From the NCBI GenBank assembly GCA_963931865.1, contig OZ007515.1, positions 7,641,685 through 7,705,684 on the forward strand: DNA of 64,000 nt, written 5' to 3'. Below the pieces are notes generated by a model. It was not told the origin of the DNA. It searched no databases and saw only the letters and a program-made list of their open reading frames with translations. A program made the position numbers and the translations under genes. This stretch comes from Axinella damicornis. Taxonomy: Eukaryota > Porifera > Demospongiae > Axinellida > Axinellidae. Positions 10,243 to 22,600 of the stretch are shown piece after piece. Positions within the stretch are counted from its first letter, which is position 1. Each line of letters starts with the position of its first letter.

Positions 10243-13200
10243 GGTAAGAGCAGAAGTAGAGCTAGGTAGAGCCAGGTAGAGCCAGGTAGAGCAGAGGCAG
10301 AGCGGAGGTAGAGCCAGGTAGAGCAGAGGTAGAGCAGAGGTAGAGCCAGGTAAAGCAAGGTAGAGCCAGGTAGAGCAGAGGTAGAGCCAGGTAGAGCAGA
10401 GGTAGAGCAGAGGAAGAGCCAGGTAAAGCAGAGGTAGAGCCAGGTAGAGCAGAGGGAAGAGCAGAAGTAGAGCTAGGTAGAGCCAGGTAGAGCAGAGGTA
10501 GAGCCAGGTAGAGCAGAGGTAGAGCGGAGGTAGAGCCAGGTAGAGCAGAGGTAGAGCAGAGGTAGAGCCAGGTAGAGCAAGGTAGAGCCAGGTAGAGCAG
10601 AGGTAGAGCCAGGTAGAGCAGAGGTAGAGCAGAGGTAGAGCCAGGTAGAGCAGAGGTAGAGCCAGGTAGAGCAGAGGTAGAGCCAGGTAGAGCAGAGGTA
10701 GAGCCAGGTAGAGCAGAGGTAGAGCAGAGGTAGAGCCAGGTAGAGCAGAGGTAGAGCAGAGGTAGAGCCAGGTAGAGCAGAGGTAGAGCAGAGGTAGAGC
10801 CAGGTAGAGCAGAGGTAGAGCCAGGTAGAGCAGAGGTAGAGCAGAGGTAGAGCCAGGTAGAGCAGAGGTAGAGCCAGGTAGAGCAGAGGTAGAGCAGAGG
10901 TAGAGCCAGGTAGAGCAGAGGTAGAGCAGAGGTAGAGCCAGGTAGAGCAGAGGTAGAGCAGAGGTAGAGCCAGGTAGAGCAGAGGTAGAGCAGAGGTAGA
11001 GCCAGGTAGAGCAGAGGTAGAGCAGAGGTACAGCCAGGTAGAGCAGAGGTAGAGCAGAGGTAGAGCCAGGTAGAGCAGAGGTAGAGCAGAGGTAGAGCCA
11101 GGTAGAGCAGAGGTAGAGCCAGGTAGAGCAAAGTTAGACCAGAGGTAGAGCCAGGTAGAGCAGAGGTAGAGCAGAGGAAGAGCCAGGTAGAGCAGAGGTA
11201 GAGCAGAGGTAGAGCCAGGTAGAGCAGAGGTAGAGCCAGGTAGAGCAGAGGTAGAGCCAGGTAGAGCAGAGGTAGAGCCAGGTAGAGCAAGGTAGAGCAG
11301 AGGTAGAGCAGAGGTAGAGCCAGGTAGAGCAGAGGTAGAGCAGAGGTAGAGCCAGGTAGAGCAGAGGTAGAGCAGAGGTAGAGCCAGGTAGAGCAGAGGT
11401 AGAGCCAGGTAGAGCAGAGGGAGAGCCAGGTAGAGCCAGGTAGAGCAGAGGTAGAGCAGAGGTAGAGCCAGGTAGAGCAGAGGTAGAGCAGAGGTAGAGC
11501 CAGGTAGAGCAAGGTAGAGCAGAGGTAGAGCCAGGTAGAGCAGAGGTAGAGCCAGGTAGAGCGAGGTAGAGCCAGGTAGAGCAGAGGTAGAGCCAGGTAG
11601 AGCAGAGGTAGAGCAGAGGTAGAGCCAGGTAGAGCAGAGGTAGAGCCAGGTAGAGCACAGGTAGAGCCAGGTAGAGCAGAGGTAGAGCCAGGTAGAGCAG
11701 AGGTAGAGCAGAGGTAGAGCCAGGTAGAGCAGAGGTAGAGCAGAGGTAGAGCCAGGTAGAGCAGAGGTAGAGCAGAGGTAGAGCCAGGTAGAGCAGAGGT
11801 AGAGCCAGGTAGAGCAGAGGTAGAGCAGAGGTAGAGCCAGGTAGAGCAGAGGTAAGAGCAGAAGTAGAGCTAGGTAGAGCCAGGTAGAGCCAGGTAGAGC
11901 AGAGGTAGAGCGGAGGTAGAGCCAGGTAGAGCAGAGGTAGAGCAGAGGTAGAGCCAGGTAGAGCAAGGTAGAGCCAGGTAGAGCAGAGGTAGAGCCAGGT
12001 AGAGCAGAGGTAGAGCAGAGGAAGAGCCAGGTAAAGCAAAGGTAGAGCCAGGTAGAGCAGAGGTAAGAGCAGAAGTAGAGCTAGGTAGAGCCAGGTAGAG
12101 CAGAGGTAGAGCCAGGTAGAGCAGAGGTAGAGCGGAGGTAGAGCCAGGTAGAGCAGAGGTAGAGAAGAGGTAGAGCCAGGTAGAGCAAGGTAGAGCCAGG
12201 TAGAGCAGAGGTAGAGCCAGGTAGAGCAGAGGTAGAGCAGAGGTAGAGCCAGGTAGAGCAGAGGTAGAGCCAGGTAGAGCAGAGGTAGAGCCAGGTAGAG
12301 CAGAGGTAGAGCCAGGTAGAGCAGAGGTAGAGCAGAGGTAGAGCCAGGTAGAGCAGAGGTAGAGCAGAGGTAGAGCCAGGTAGAGCAGAGGTAGAGCAGA
12401 GGTAGAGCCAGGTAGAGCAGAGGTAGAGCCAGGTAGAGCAGAGGTAGAGCAGAGGTAGAGCCAGGTAGAGCAGAGGTAGAGCCAGGTAGAGCAGAGGTAG
12501 AGCAGAGGTAGAGCCAGGTAGAGCAGAGGTAGAGCAGAGGTAGAGCCAGGTAGAGCAGAGGTAGAGCAGAGGTAGAGCCAGGTAGAGCAGAGGTAGAGCA
12601 GAGGTAGAGCCAGGTAGAGCAGAGGTAGAGCAGAGGTACAGCCAGGTAGAGCAGAGGTAGAGCAGAGGTAGAGCCAGGTAGAGCAGAGGTAGAGCAGAGG
12701 TAGAGCCAGGTAGAGCAGAGGTAGAGCCAGGTAGAGCAAAGTTAGACCAGAGGTAGAGCCAGGTAGAGCAGAGGTAGAGCAGAGGAAGAGCCAGGTAGAG
12801 CAGAGGTAGAGCAGAGGTAGAGCCAGGTAGAGCAGAGGTAGAGCCAGGTAGAGCAGAGGTAGAGCCAGGTAGAGCAGAGGTAGAGCCAGGTAGAGCAAGG
12901 TAGAGCAGAGGTAGAGCAGAGGTAGAGCCAGGTAGAGCAGAGGTAGAGCAGAGGTAGAGCCAGGTAGAGCAGAGGTAGAGCAGAGGTAGAGCCAGGTAGA
13001 GCAGAGGTAGAGCCAGGTAGAGCAGAGGGAGAGCCAGGTAGAGCCAGGTAGAGCAGAGGTAGAGCAGAGGTAGAGCCAGGTAGAGCAGAGGTAGAGCAGA
13101 GGTAGAGCCAGGTAGAGCAAGGTAGAGCAGAGGTAGAGCCAGGTAGAGCAGAGGTAGAGCCAGGTAGAGCGAGGTAGAGCCAGGTAGAGCAGAGGTAGAG

Positions 13201-13680
13201 CCAGGTAGAGCAGAGGTAGAGCAGAGGTAGAGCCAGGTAGAGCAGAGGTAGAGCCAGGTAGAGCACAGGTAGAGCCAGGTAGAGCAGAGGTAGAGCCAGG
13301 TAGAGCAGAGGTAGAGCAGAGGTAGAGCCAGGTAGAGCAGAGGTAGAGCAGAGGTAGAGCCAGGTAGAGCAGAGGTAGAGCAGAGGTAGAGCCAGGTAGA
13401 GCAGAGGTAGAGCCAGGTAGAGCAGAGGTAGAGCAGAGGTAGAGCCAGGTAGAGCAGAGGTAAGAGCAGAAGTAGAGCTAGGTAGAGCCAGGTAGAGCCA
13501 GGTAGAGCAGAGGTAGAGCGGAGGTAGAGCCAGGTAGAGCAGAGGTAGAGCAGAGGTAGAGCCAGGTAGAGCAAGGTAGAGCCAGGTAGAGCAGAGGTAG
13601 AGCCAGGTAGAGCAGAGGTAGAGCAGAGGAAGAGCCAGGTAAAGCAAAGGTAGAGCCAGGTAGAGCAGAGGTAAGAGCAG
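10243..13680 (+). repeat. ~1,608-bp higher-order repeat
   Basis: The pattern of words and variants at 10262-11966 recurs at 11870-13574. Equivalent open-frame boundaries are displaced by exactly 1,608 bp (starts 10262/11870 and 10473/12081; ends 11512/13120 and 11966/13574), with the same frame lengths. This is a higher-order unit of roughly 150 words, amplified as a block. Confidence 0.85.
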
Positions 13681-16600
13681 AAGTAGAGCTAGGTAGAGCC
13701 AGGTAGAGCAGAGGTAGAGCCAGGTAGAGCAGAGGTAGAGCGGAGGTAGAGCCAGGTAGAGCAGAGGTAGAGAAGAGGTAGAGCCAGGTAGAGCAAGGTA
13801 GAGCCAGGTAGAGCAGAGGTAGAGCCAGGTAGAGCAGAGGTAGAGCAGAGGTAGAGCCAGGTAGAGCAGAGGTAGAGCCAGGTAGAGCAGAGGTAGAGCC
13901 AGGTAGAGCAGAGGTAGAGCCAGGTAGAGCAGAGGTAGAGCAGAGGTAGAGCCAGGTAGAGCAGAGGTAGAGCAGAGGTAGAGCCAGGTAGAGCAGAGGT
14001 AGAGCAGAGGTAGAGCCAGGTAGAGCAGAGGTAGAGCCAGGTAGAGCAGAGGTAGAGCAGAGGTAGAGCCAGGTAGAGCAGAGGTAGAGCCAGGTAGAGC
14101 AGAGGTAGAGCAGAGGTAGAGCCAGGTAGAGCAGAGGTAGAGCAGAGGTAGAGCCAGGTAGAGCAAGGGTAGAGCCAGGTAGAGCAGAGGTAGAGCCAGG
14201 TAGAGCAGAGGTAGAGCAGAGGTACAGCCAGGTAGAGCAGAGGTAGAGGAGAGGTAGAGCCAGGTAGAGCAGAGGTAGAGCCAGGTAGAGCAGAGGTAGA
14301 GCAGAGGTAGAGCCAGGTAGAGCAGAGGTAGAGCAGAGGTAGAGCCAGGTAGAGCAGAGGTAGTGCAGAGGTAGAGCCAGGTAGAGCAGAGGTACATGTA
14401 GAGCAGAGGTAGAGCCAGGTAGAGCAGAGGTAGAGCCAGGTAGAGCAGAGGTAAGAGCAGAAGTAGAGCTAGGTAGAGCCAGGTAGAGCCAGGTAGAGCA
14501 GAGGTAGAGCGGAGGTAGAGCCAGGTAGAGCAGAGGTAGAGCAGAGGTAGAGCCAGGTAGAGCAAGGTAGAGCCAGGTAGAGCAGAGGTAGAGCCAGGTA
14601 GAGCAGAGGTAGAGCAGAGGAAGAGCCAGGTAAAGCAGAGGTAGAGCCAGGTAGAGCAGAGGTAAGAGCAGAAGTAGAGCTAGGTAGAGCCAGGTAGAGC
14701 AGAGGTAGAGCCAGGTAGAGCAGAGGTAGAGCGGAGGTAGAGCCAGGTAGAGCAGAGGTAGAGAAGAGGTAGAGCCAGGTAGAGCAAGGTAGAGCCAGGT
14801 AGAGCAGAGGTAGAGCCAGGTAGAGCAGAGGTAGAGCAGAGGTAGAGCCAGGTAGAGCAGAGGTAGAGCCAGGTAGAGCAGAGGTAGAGCCAGGTAGAGC
14901 AGAGGTAGAGCCAGGTAGAGCAGAGGTAGAGCAGAGGTAGAGCCAGGTAGAGCAGAGGTAGAGCAGAGGTAGAGCCAGGTAGAGCAGAGGTAGAGCAGAG
15001 GTAGAGCCAGGTAGAGCAGAGGTAGAGCCAGGTAGAGCAGAGGTAGAGCAGAGGTAGAGCCAGGTAGAGCAGAGGTAGAGCCAGGTAGAGCAGAGGTAGA
15101 GCAGAGGTAGAGCCAGGTAGAGCAGAGGTAGAGCAGAGGTAGAGCCAGGTAGAGCAAGGGTAGAGCCAGGTAGAGCAGAGGTAGAGCCAGGTAGAGCAGA
15201 GGTAGAGCAGAGGTACAGCCAGGTAGAGCAGAGGTAGAGGAGAGGTAGAGCCAGGTAGAGCAGAGGTAGAGCCAGGTAGAGCAGAGGTAGAGCAGAGGTA
15301 GAGCCAGGTAGAGCAGAGGTAGAGCAGAGGTAGAGCCAGGTAGAGCAGAGGTAGTGCAGAGGTAGAGCCAGGTAGAGCAGAGGTACATGTAGAGCAGAGG
15401 TAGAGCCAGGTAGAGCAGAGGTAGAGCCAGGTAGAGCAGAGGTAGAGCAGAGGTAGAGCCAGGTAGAGCAGAGGTAGAGCCAGGTAGAGCAGAGGTAGAG
15501 CAGAGGTAGAGCCAGGTAGAGCAGAGGTAGAGCAGAGGTAGAGCCAGGTAAAGCAGAGGTAGAGCAGAGGTAGAGCCAGGTAGAGCAGAGGTAGAGCAGA
15601 GGTAGAGCCAGGTAGAGCAGAGGTAGAGCAGAGGTAGAGCCAGGTAGAGCAGAGGTAGAGCCAGGTAGAGCAGAGGTAGAGCCAGGTAGAGCAGAGGTAG
15701 AGCAGAGGTAGAGCCAGGTAGAGCAGAGGTAGAGCAGAGGTAGAGCCAGGTAGAGCAGAGGTAGAGCCAGGTAGAGCAGAGGTAGAGCAGAGGTAGAGCC
15801 AGGTAGAGCAGAGGTAGAGCAGAGGTAGAGCCAGGTAGAGCAGAGGTAGAGCCAGTTAGAGCAGAGGTAGAGCCAGGTAGAGCAGAGTTAGAGCAGAGGT
15901 AGAGCCAGGTAGAGCAGAGGTAGAGCAGAGGAAGAGCCAGGTAGAGCAGAGGTAGAGCAGAGGTAGAGCCAGGTAGAGCAGAGGTAGAGCCAGGTAGAGC
16001 AGAGGTAGAGCCAGGTAGAGCCAGGTAGAGCAGAGGTAGAGCAGAGGTAGAGCCATGTAGAGCAGAGGTAGAGCCAGGTAGAGCAGAGGTAGAGCAGAGG
16101 TAGAGCCAGGTAGAGCAGAGGTAGAGCAGAGGTAGAGCCAGGTAGAGCAGAGGTAGAGCAGAGGTACAGCCAGGTAGAGCAGAGGTAGAGCAGAGGTAGA
16201 GCCAGGTAGAGCAGAGGTAGAGCCAGGTAGAGCAGAGGTAGAGCAGAGGTAGAGCCAGGTATAGCAGAGGTAGAGCAGAGGTAGAGCCAGGTAGAGCAGA
16301 GGTAGAGCAGAGGTAGAGCCAGGTAGAGCAGAGGTAGAGCAGAGGTAGAGCCAGGTAGAGCAGAGGTAGAGCCAGGTAGAGCAGAGGTAGAGCAGAGGTA
16401 GAGCCAGGTAGAGCAGAGGTAGAGCCAGGTAGAGCAGAGGTAGAGCAGAGGTAGAGCCAGGTAGAGCAGAGGTAGAGCAGAGGTAGAGCCAGGTAGAGCA
16501 GAGGTAGAGCAGAGGTAGAGCCAGGTAGAGCAGAGGTAGAGCCAGGTAGAGCAGAGGTAGAGCAGAGGTAGAGCCAGGTAGAGCAGAGGTAGAGCCAGGT

Positions 16601-19600
16601 AGAGCAGAGGTAGAGCAGAGGTAGAGCCAGGTAGAGCAGAGGTAGAGCAGAGGTAGAGCCAGGTAGAGCAGAGGTAGAGCCAGGTAGAGCAGAGGTAGAG
16701 CAGAGGTAGAGCCAGGTAGAGCAGAGGTAGAGCAGAGGTAGAGCCAGGTAGAGCAGAGGTAGAGCCAGGTAGAGCAGAGTTAGACCAGAGGTAGAGCCAG
16801 GTAGAGCAGAGGTAGAGCAGAGGAAGAGCCAGGTAGAGCAGAGGTAGAGCAGAGGTAGAGCCAGGTAGAGCAGAGGTAGAGCCAGGTAGAGCAGAGGTAG
16901 AGCCAGGTAGAGCAGAGGTAGAGCCAGGTAGAGCAAGGTAGAGCAGAGGTAGAGCAGAGGTAGAGCCAGGTAGAGCAGAGGTAGAGCAGAGGTAGAGCCA
17001 GGTAGAGCAGAGGTAGAGCAGAGGTAGAGCCAGGTAGAGCAGAGGTAGAGCAGAGGTAGAGCCAGGTAGAGCAGAGGTAGAGCCAGGTAGAGCAGAGGTA
17101 GAGCAGAGGTAGAGCCAGGTAGAGCAGAGGTAGAGCCAGGTAGAGCAGAGGTAGAGCAGAGGTAGAGCCAGGTAGAGCAGAGGTAGAGCAGAGGTAGAGC
17201 CAGGTAGAGCAGAGGTAGAGCCAGGTAGAGCAGAGGTAGAGCAGAGGTAGAGCCAGGTAGAGCAGAGGTAGAGCCAGGTAGAGCAGAGGTAGAGCAGAGG
17301 TAGAGCCAGGTAGAGCAGAGGTAGAGCAGAGGTAGAGCCAGGTAGAGCAGAGGTAGAGCCAGGTAGAGCAGAGGTAGAGCAGAGGTAGAGCCAGGTAGAG
17401 CAGAGGTAGAGCAGAGGTAGAGCCAGGTAGAGCAGAGGTAGAGCCAGGTAGAGCAGAGTTAGACCAGAGGTAGAGCCAGGTAGAGCTGAGGTAGAGCAGA
17501 GGAAGAGCCAGGTAGAGCAGAGGTAGAGCAGAGGTAGAGCCAGGTAGAGCAGAGGTAGAGCCAGGTAGAGCAGAGGTAGAGCCAGGTAGAGCAGAGGTAG
17601 AGCCAGGTAGAGCAAGGTAGAGCAGAGGTAGAGCAGAGGTAGAGCCAGGTAGAGTAGAGGTAGAGCAGAGGTAGAGCCAGGTAGAGCAGAGGTAGAGCAG
17701 AGGTAGAGCCAGGTAGAGCAGAGGTAGAGCCAGGTAGAGCAGAGGTAGAGCCAGGTAGAGCCAGGTAGAGCAGAGGTAGAGCAGAGGTAGAGCCAGGTAG
17801 AGCAGAGGTAGAGCAGAGGTAGAGCCAGGTAGAGCAAGGTAGAGCAGAGGTAGAGCCAGGTAGAGCAGAGGTAGAGCCAGGTAGAGCGAGGTAGAGCCAG
17901 GTAGAGCAGAGGTAGAGCCAGGTAGAGCAGAGGTAGAGCAGAGGTAGAGCCAGGTAGAGCAGAGGTAGAGCCAGGTAGAGCACAGGTAGAGCCAGGTAGA
18001 GCAGAGGTAGAGCCAGGCAGAGCAGAGGTAGAGCAGAGGTAGAGCCAGGTAGAGCAGAGGTAGAGCAGAGGTAGAGCCAGGTAGAGCAGAGGTAGAGCAG
18101 AGGTAGAGCCAGGTAGAGCAGAGGTAGAGCCAGGTAGAGCAGAGGTAGAGCAGAGGTAGAGCCAGGTAGAGCAGAGGTAAGAGCAGAAGTAGAGCTAGGT
18201 AGAGCCAGGTAGAGCCAGGTAGAGCAGAGGTAGAGCGGAGGTAGAGCCAGGTAGAGCAGAGGTAGAGCAGAGGTAGAGCCAGGTAGAGCAAGGTAGAGCC
18301 AGGTAGAGCAGAGGTAGAGCCAGGTAGAGCAGAGGTAGAGCAGAGGAAGAGCCAGGTAAAGCAGAGGTAGAGCCAGGTAGAGCAGAGGTAAGAGCAGAAG
18401 TAGAGCTAGGTAGAGCCAGGTAGAGCAGAGGTAGAGCCAGGTAGAGCAGAGGTAGAGCGGAGGTAGAGCCAGGTAGAGCAGAGGTAGAGAAGAGGTAGAG
18501 CCAGGTAGAGCAAGGTAGAGCCAGGTAGAGCAGAGGTAGAGCCAGGTAGAGCAGAGGTAGAGCAGAGGTAGAGCCTGGTAGAGCAGAGGTAGAGCCAGGT
18601 AGAGCAGAGGTAGAGCCAGGTAGAGCAGAGGTAGAGCCAGGTAGAGCAGAGGTAGAGCAGAGGTAGAGCCAGGTAGAGCAGAGGTAGAGCAGAGGTAGAG
18701 CCAGGTAGAGCAGAGGTAGAGCAGAGGTAGAGCCAGGTAGAGCAGAGGTAGAGCCAGGTAGAGCAGAGGTAGAGCAGAGGTAGAGCCAGGTAGAGCAGAG
18801 GTAGAGCCAGGTAGAGCAGAGGTAGAGCAGAGGTAGAGCCAGGTAGAGCAGAGGTAGAGCAGAGGTAGAGCCAGGTAGAGCAAGGGTAGAGCCAGGTAGA
18901 GCAGAGGTAGAGCCAGGTAGAGCAGAGGTAGAGCAGAGGTACAGCCAGGTAGAGCAGAGGTAGAGCAGAGGTAGAGCCAGGTAGAGCAGAGGTAGAGCCA
19001 GGTAGAGCAGAGGTAGAGTAGAGGTAGAGCCAGGTAGAGCAGAGGTAGAGCAGAGGTAGAGCCAGGTAGAGCAGAGGTAGTGCAGAGGTAGAGCCAGGTA
19101 GAGCAGAGGTACATGTAGAGCAGAGGTAGAGCCAGGTAGAGCAGAGGTAGAGCCAGGTAGAGCAGAGGTAGAGCAGAGGTAGAGCCAGGTAGAGCAGAGG
19201 TAGAGCCAGGTAGAGCAGAGGTAGAGCAGAGGTAGAGCCAGGTAGAGCAGAGGTAGAGCAGAGGTAGAGCCAGGTAGAGCAGAGGTAGAGCAGAGGTAGA
19301 GCCAGGTAGAGCAGAGGTAGAGCAGAGGTAGAGCCAGGTAGAGCAGAGGTAGAGCAGAGGTAGAGCCAGGTAGAGCAGAGGTAGAGCCAGGTAGAGCAGA
19401 GGTAGAGCCAGGTAGAGCAGAGGTAGAGCAGAGGTAGAGCCAGGTAGAGCAGAGGTAGAGCAGAGGTAGAGCCAGGTAGAGCAGAGGTAGAGCCAGGTAG
19501 AGCAGAGGTAGAGCAGAGGTAGAGCCAGGTAGAGCAGAGGTAGAGCAGAGGTAGAGCCAGGTAGAGCAGAGGTAGAGCCAGTTAGAGCAGAGGTAGAGCC

Positions 19601-22600
19601 AGGTAGAGCAGAGTTAGAGCAGAGGTAGAGCCAGGTAGAGCAGAGGTAGAGCAGAGGAAGAGCCAGGTAGAGCAGAGGTAGAGCAGAGTTAGAGCCAGGT
19701 AGAGCAGAGGTAGAGCAAGGTAGAGCAGAGGTAGAGCCAGGTAGAGCAGAGGTAGAGCCAGGTAGAGCAAGGTAGAGCAGAGGTAGAGCAGAGGTAGAGC
19801 CAGGTAGAGCAAAGGTAGAGCAGAGGTAGAGCCAGGTAGAGCAGAGGTAGAGCAGAGGTAGAGCCAGGTAGAGCAGAGGTAGAGCCAGGTAGAGCAGAGG
19901 TAGAGCCAGGTAGAGCCAGGTAGAGCAGAGGTAGAGCAGAGGTAGAGCCATGTAGAGCAGAGGTAGAGCAGAGGTAGAGCCAGGTAGAGCAAGGTAGAGC
20001 CAGGTATAGCAGAGGTAGAGCAGAGGTAGAGCCAGGTAGAGCAGAGGTAGAGCAGAGGTAGAGCCAGGTAGAGCAGAGGTAGAGCAGAGGTAGAGCCAGG
20101 TAGAGCAGAGGTAGAGCCAGGTAGAGCAGAGGTAGAGCAGAGGTAGAGCCAGGTAGAGCAGAGGTAGAGCCAGGTAGAGCAGAGGTAGAGCAGAGGTAGA
20201 GCCAGGTAGAGCAGAGGTAGAGCAGAGGTAGAGCCAGGTAGAGCAGAGGTAGAGCAGAGGTAGAGCCAGGTAGAGCAGAGGTAGAGCCAGGTAGAGCAGA
20301 GGTAGAGCAGAGGTAGAGCCAGGTAGAGCAGAGGTAGAGCCAGGTAGAGCAGAGGTAGAGCAGAGGTAGAGCCAGGTAGAGCAGAGGTAGAGCAGAGGTA
20401 GAGTCAGGTAGAGCAGAGGTAGAGCCAGGTAGAGCAGAGGTAGAGCAGAGGTAGAGCCAGGTAGAGCAGAGGTAGAGCAGAGGTAGAGCCAGGTAGAGCA
20501 GAGGTAGAGCCAGGTAGAGCAGAGGTAGAGCAGAGGTAGAGCCAGGTAGAGCAGAGGTAGAGCCAGGTAGAGCAGAGGTAGAGCAGAGGTAGAGCCAGGT
20601 AGAGCAGAGGTAGAGCAGAGGTAGAGGCAGGTAGAGCAGAGGTAAAGCCAGTTAGAGCAGAGGTAGAGCCAGGTAGAGCAGAGTTAGAGCAGAGGTAGAG
20701 CCAGGTAGAGCAGAGGTAGAGCAGAGGAAGAGCCAGGTAGAGCAGAGGTAGAGCAGAGGTAGAGCCAGGTAGAGCAGAGGTAGAGCCAGGTAGAGCAGAG
20801 GTAGAGCCAGGTAGAGCAGAGGTAGAGCCAGGTAGAGCAAGGTAGAGCAGAGGTAGAGCAGAGGTAGAGCCAGGTAGAGCAGAGGTAGAGCAGAGGTAGA
20901 GCCAGATAGAGCAGAGGTAGAGCAGAGGTAGAGCCAGGTAGAGCAGAGGTAGAGCCAGGTAGAGCAGAGGTAGAGCCAGGTAGAGCCAGGTAGAGCAGAG
21001 GTAGAGCAGAGGTAGAGCCAGGTAGAGCAGAGGTAGAGCAGAGGTAGAGCCAGGTAGAGCAAGGTAGAGCAGAGGTAGAGCCAGGTAGAGCAGAGGTAGA
21101 GCCAGGTAGAGCGAGGTAGAGCCAGGTAGAGCAGAGGTAGAGCCAGGTAGAGCGAGGTAGAGCAGAGGTAGAGCAGAGGTAGAGCAAGGTAGAGCAGAGG
21201 TAGAGCAGAGGTAGAGCCAGGTAGAGCAGAGGTAGAGCCAGGTAGAGCACAGGTAGAGCCAGGTAGAGCAGAGGTAGAGCCAGGTAGAGCAGAGGTAGAG
21301 CAGAGGTAGAGCCAGGTAGAGCAGAGGTAGAGCAGAGGTAGAGCCAGGTAGAGCAGAGGTAGAGCAGAGGTAGAGCCAGGTAGACCAGAGGTAGAGCCAG
21401 GTAGAGCAGAGGTAGAGCAGAGGTAGAGCCAGGTAGAGCAGAGGTAAGAGCAGAAGTAGAGCTAGGTAGAGTCAGGTAGAGCCAGGTAGAGCAGAGGTAG
21501 AGCGGAGGTAGAGCCAGGTAGAGCAGAGGTAGAGCAGAGGTAGAGCCAGGTAGAGCAAGGTAGAGCCAGGTAGAGCAGAGGTAGAGCCAGGTAGAGCAGA
21601 GGTAGAGCAGAGGAAGAGCCAGGTAAAGCAGAGGTAGAGCCAGGTAGAGCAGAGGTAAGAGCAGAAGTAGAGCTAGGTAGAGCCAGGTAGAGCAGAGGTA
21701 GAGCCAGGTAGAGCAGAGGTAGAGCGGAGGTAGAGCCAGGTAGAGCAGAGGTAGAGAAGAGGTAGAGCCAGGTAGAGCAAGGTAGAGCCAGGTAGAGCAG
21801 AGGTAGAGCCAGGTAGAGCAGAGGTAGAGCAGAGGTAGAGCCAGGTAGAGCAGAGGTAGAGCCAGGTAGAGCAGAGGTAGAGCCAGGTAGAGCAGAGGTA
21901 GAGCCAGGTAGAGCAGAGGTAGAGCAGAGGTAGAGCCAGGTAGAGCAGAGGTAGAGCAGAGGTAGAGCCAGGTAGAGCAGAGGTAGAGCAGAGGTAGAGC
22001 CAGGTAGAGCAGAGGTAGAGCCAGGTAGAGCAGAGGTAGAGCAGAGGTAGAGCCAGGTAGAGCAGAGGTAGAGCCAGGTAGAGCAGAGGTAGAGCAGAGG
22101 TAGAGCTAGGTAGAGCAGAGGTAGAGCAGAGGTAGAGCCAGGTAGAGCAAGGGTAGAGCCAGGTAGAGCAGAGGTAGAGCCAGGTAGAGCAGAGGTAGAG
22201 CAGAGGTACAGCCAGGTAGAGCAGAGGTAGAGCAGAGGTAGAGCCAGGTAGAGCAGAGGTAGAGCCAGGTAGAGCAGAGGTAGAGAAGAGGTAGAGCCAG
22301 GTAGAGCAGAGGTAGAGCCAGGTAGAGCAGAGGTAGAGCAGAGGTAGAGCAGAGGTAGAGCCAGGTAGAGCAGAGGTAGAGCCAGGTAGAGCAGAGGTAG
22401 AGCAGAGGTAGAGCCAGGTAGAGCAGAGGTAGAGCAGAGGTAGAGCCAGGTAGAGCAGAGGTAGAGCAGAGGTAGAGCCAGGTAGAGCAGAGGTAGTGCA
22501 GAGGTAGAGCCAGGTAGAGCAGAGGTAGAGCAGAGGTAGAGCCAGGTAGAGCAGAGGTAGAGCCAGGTAGAGCAGAGGTAGAGCAGAGGTAGAGCCAGGT

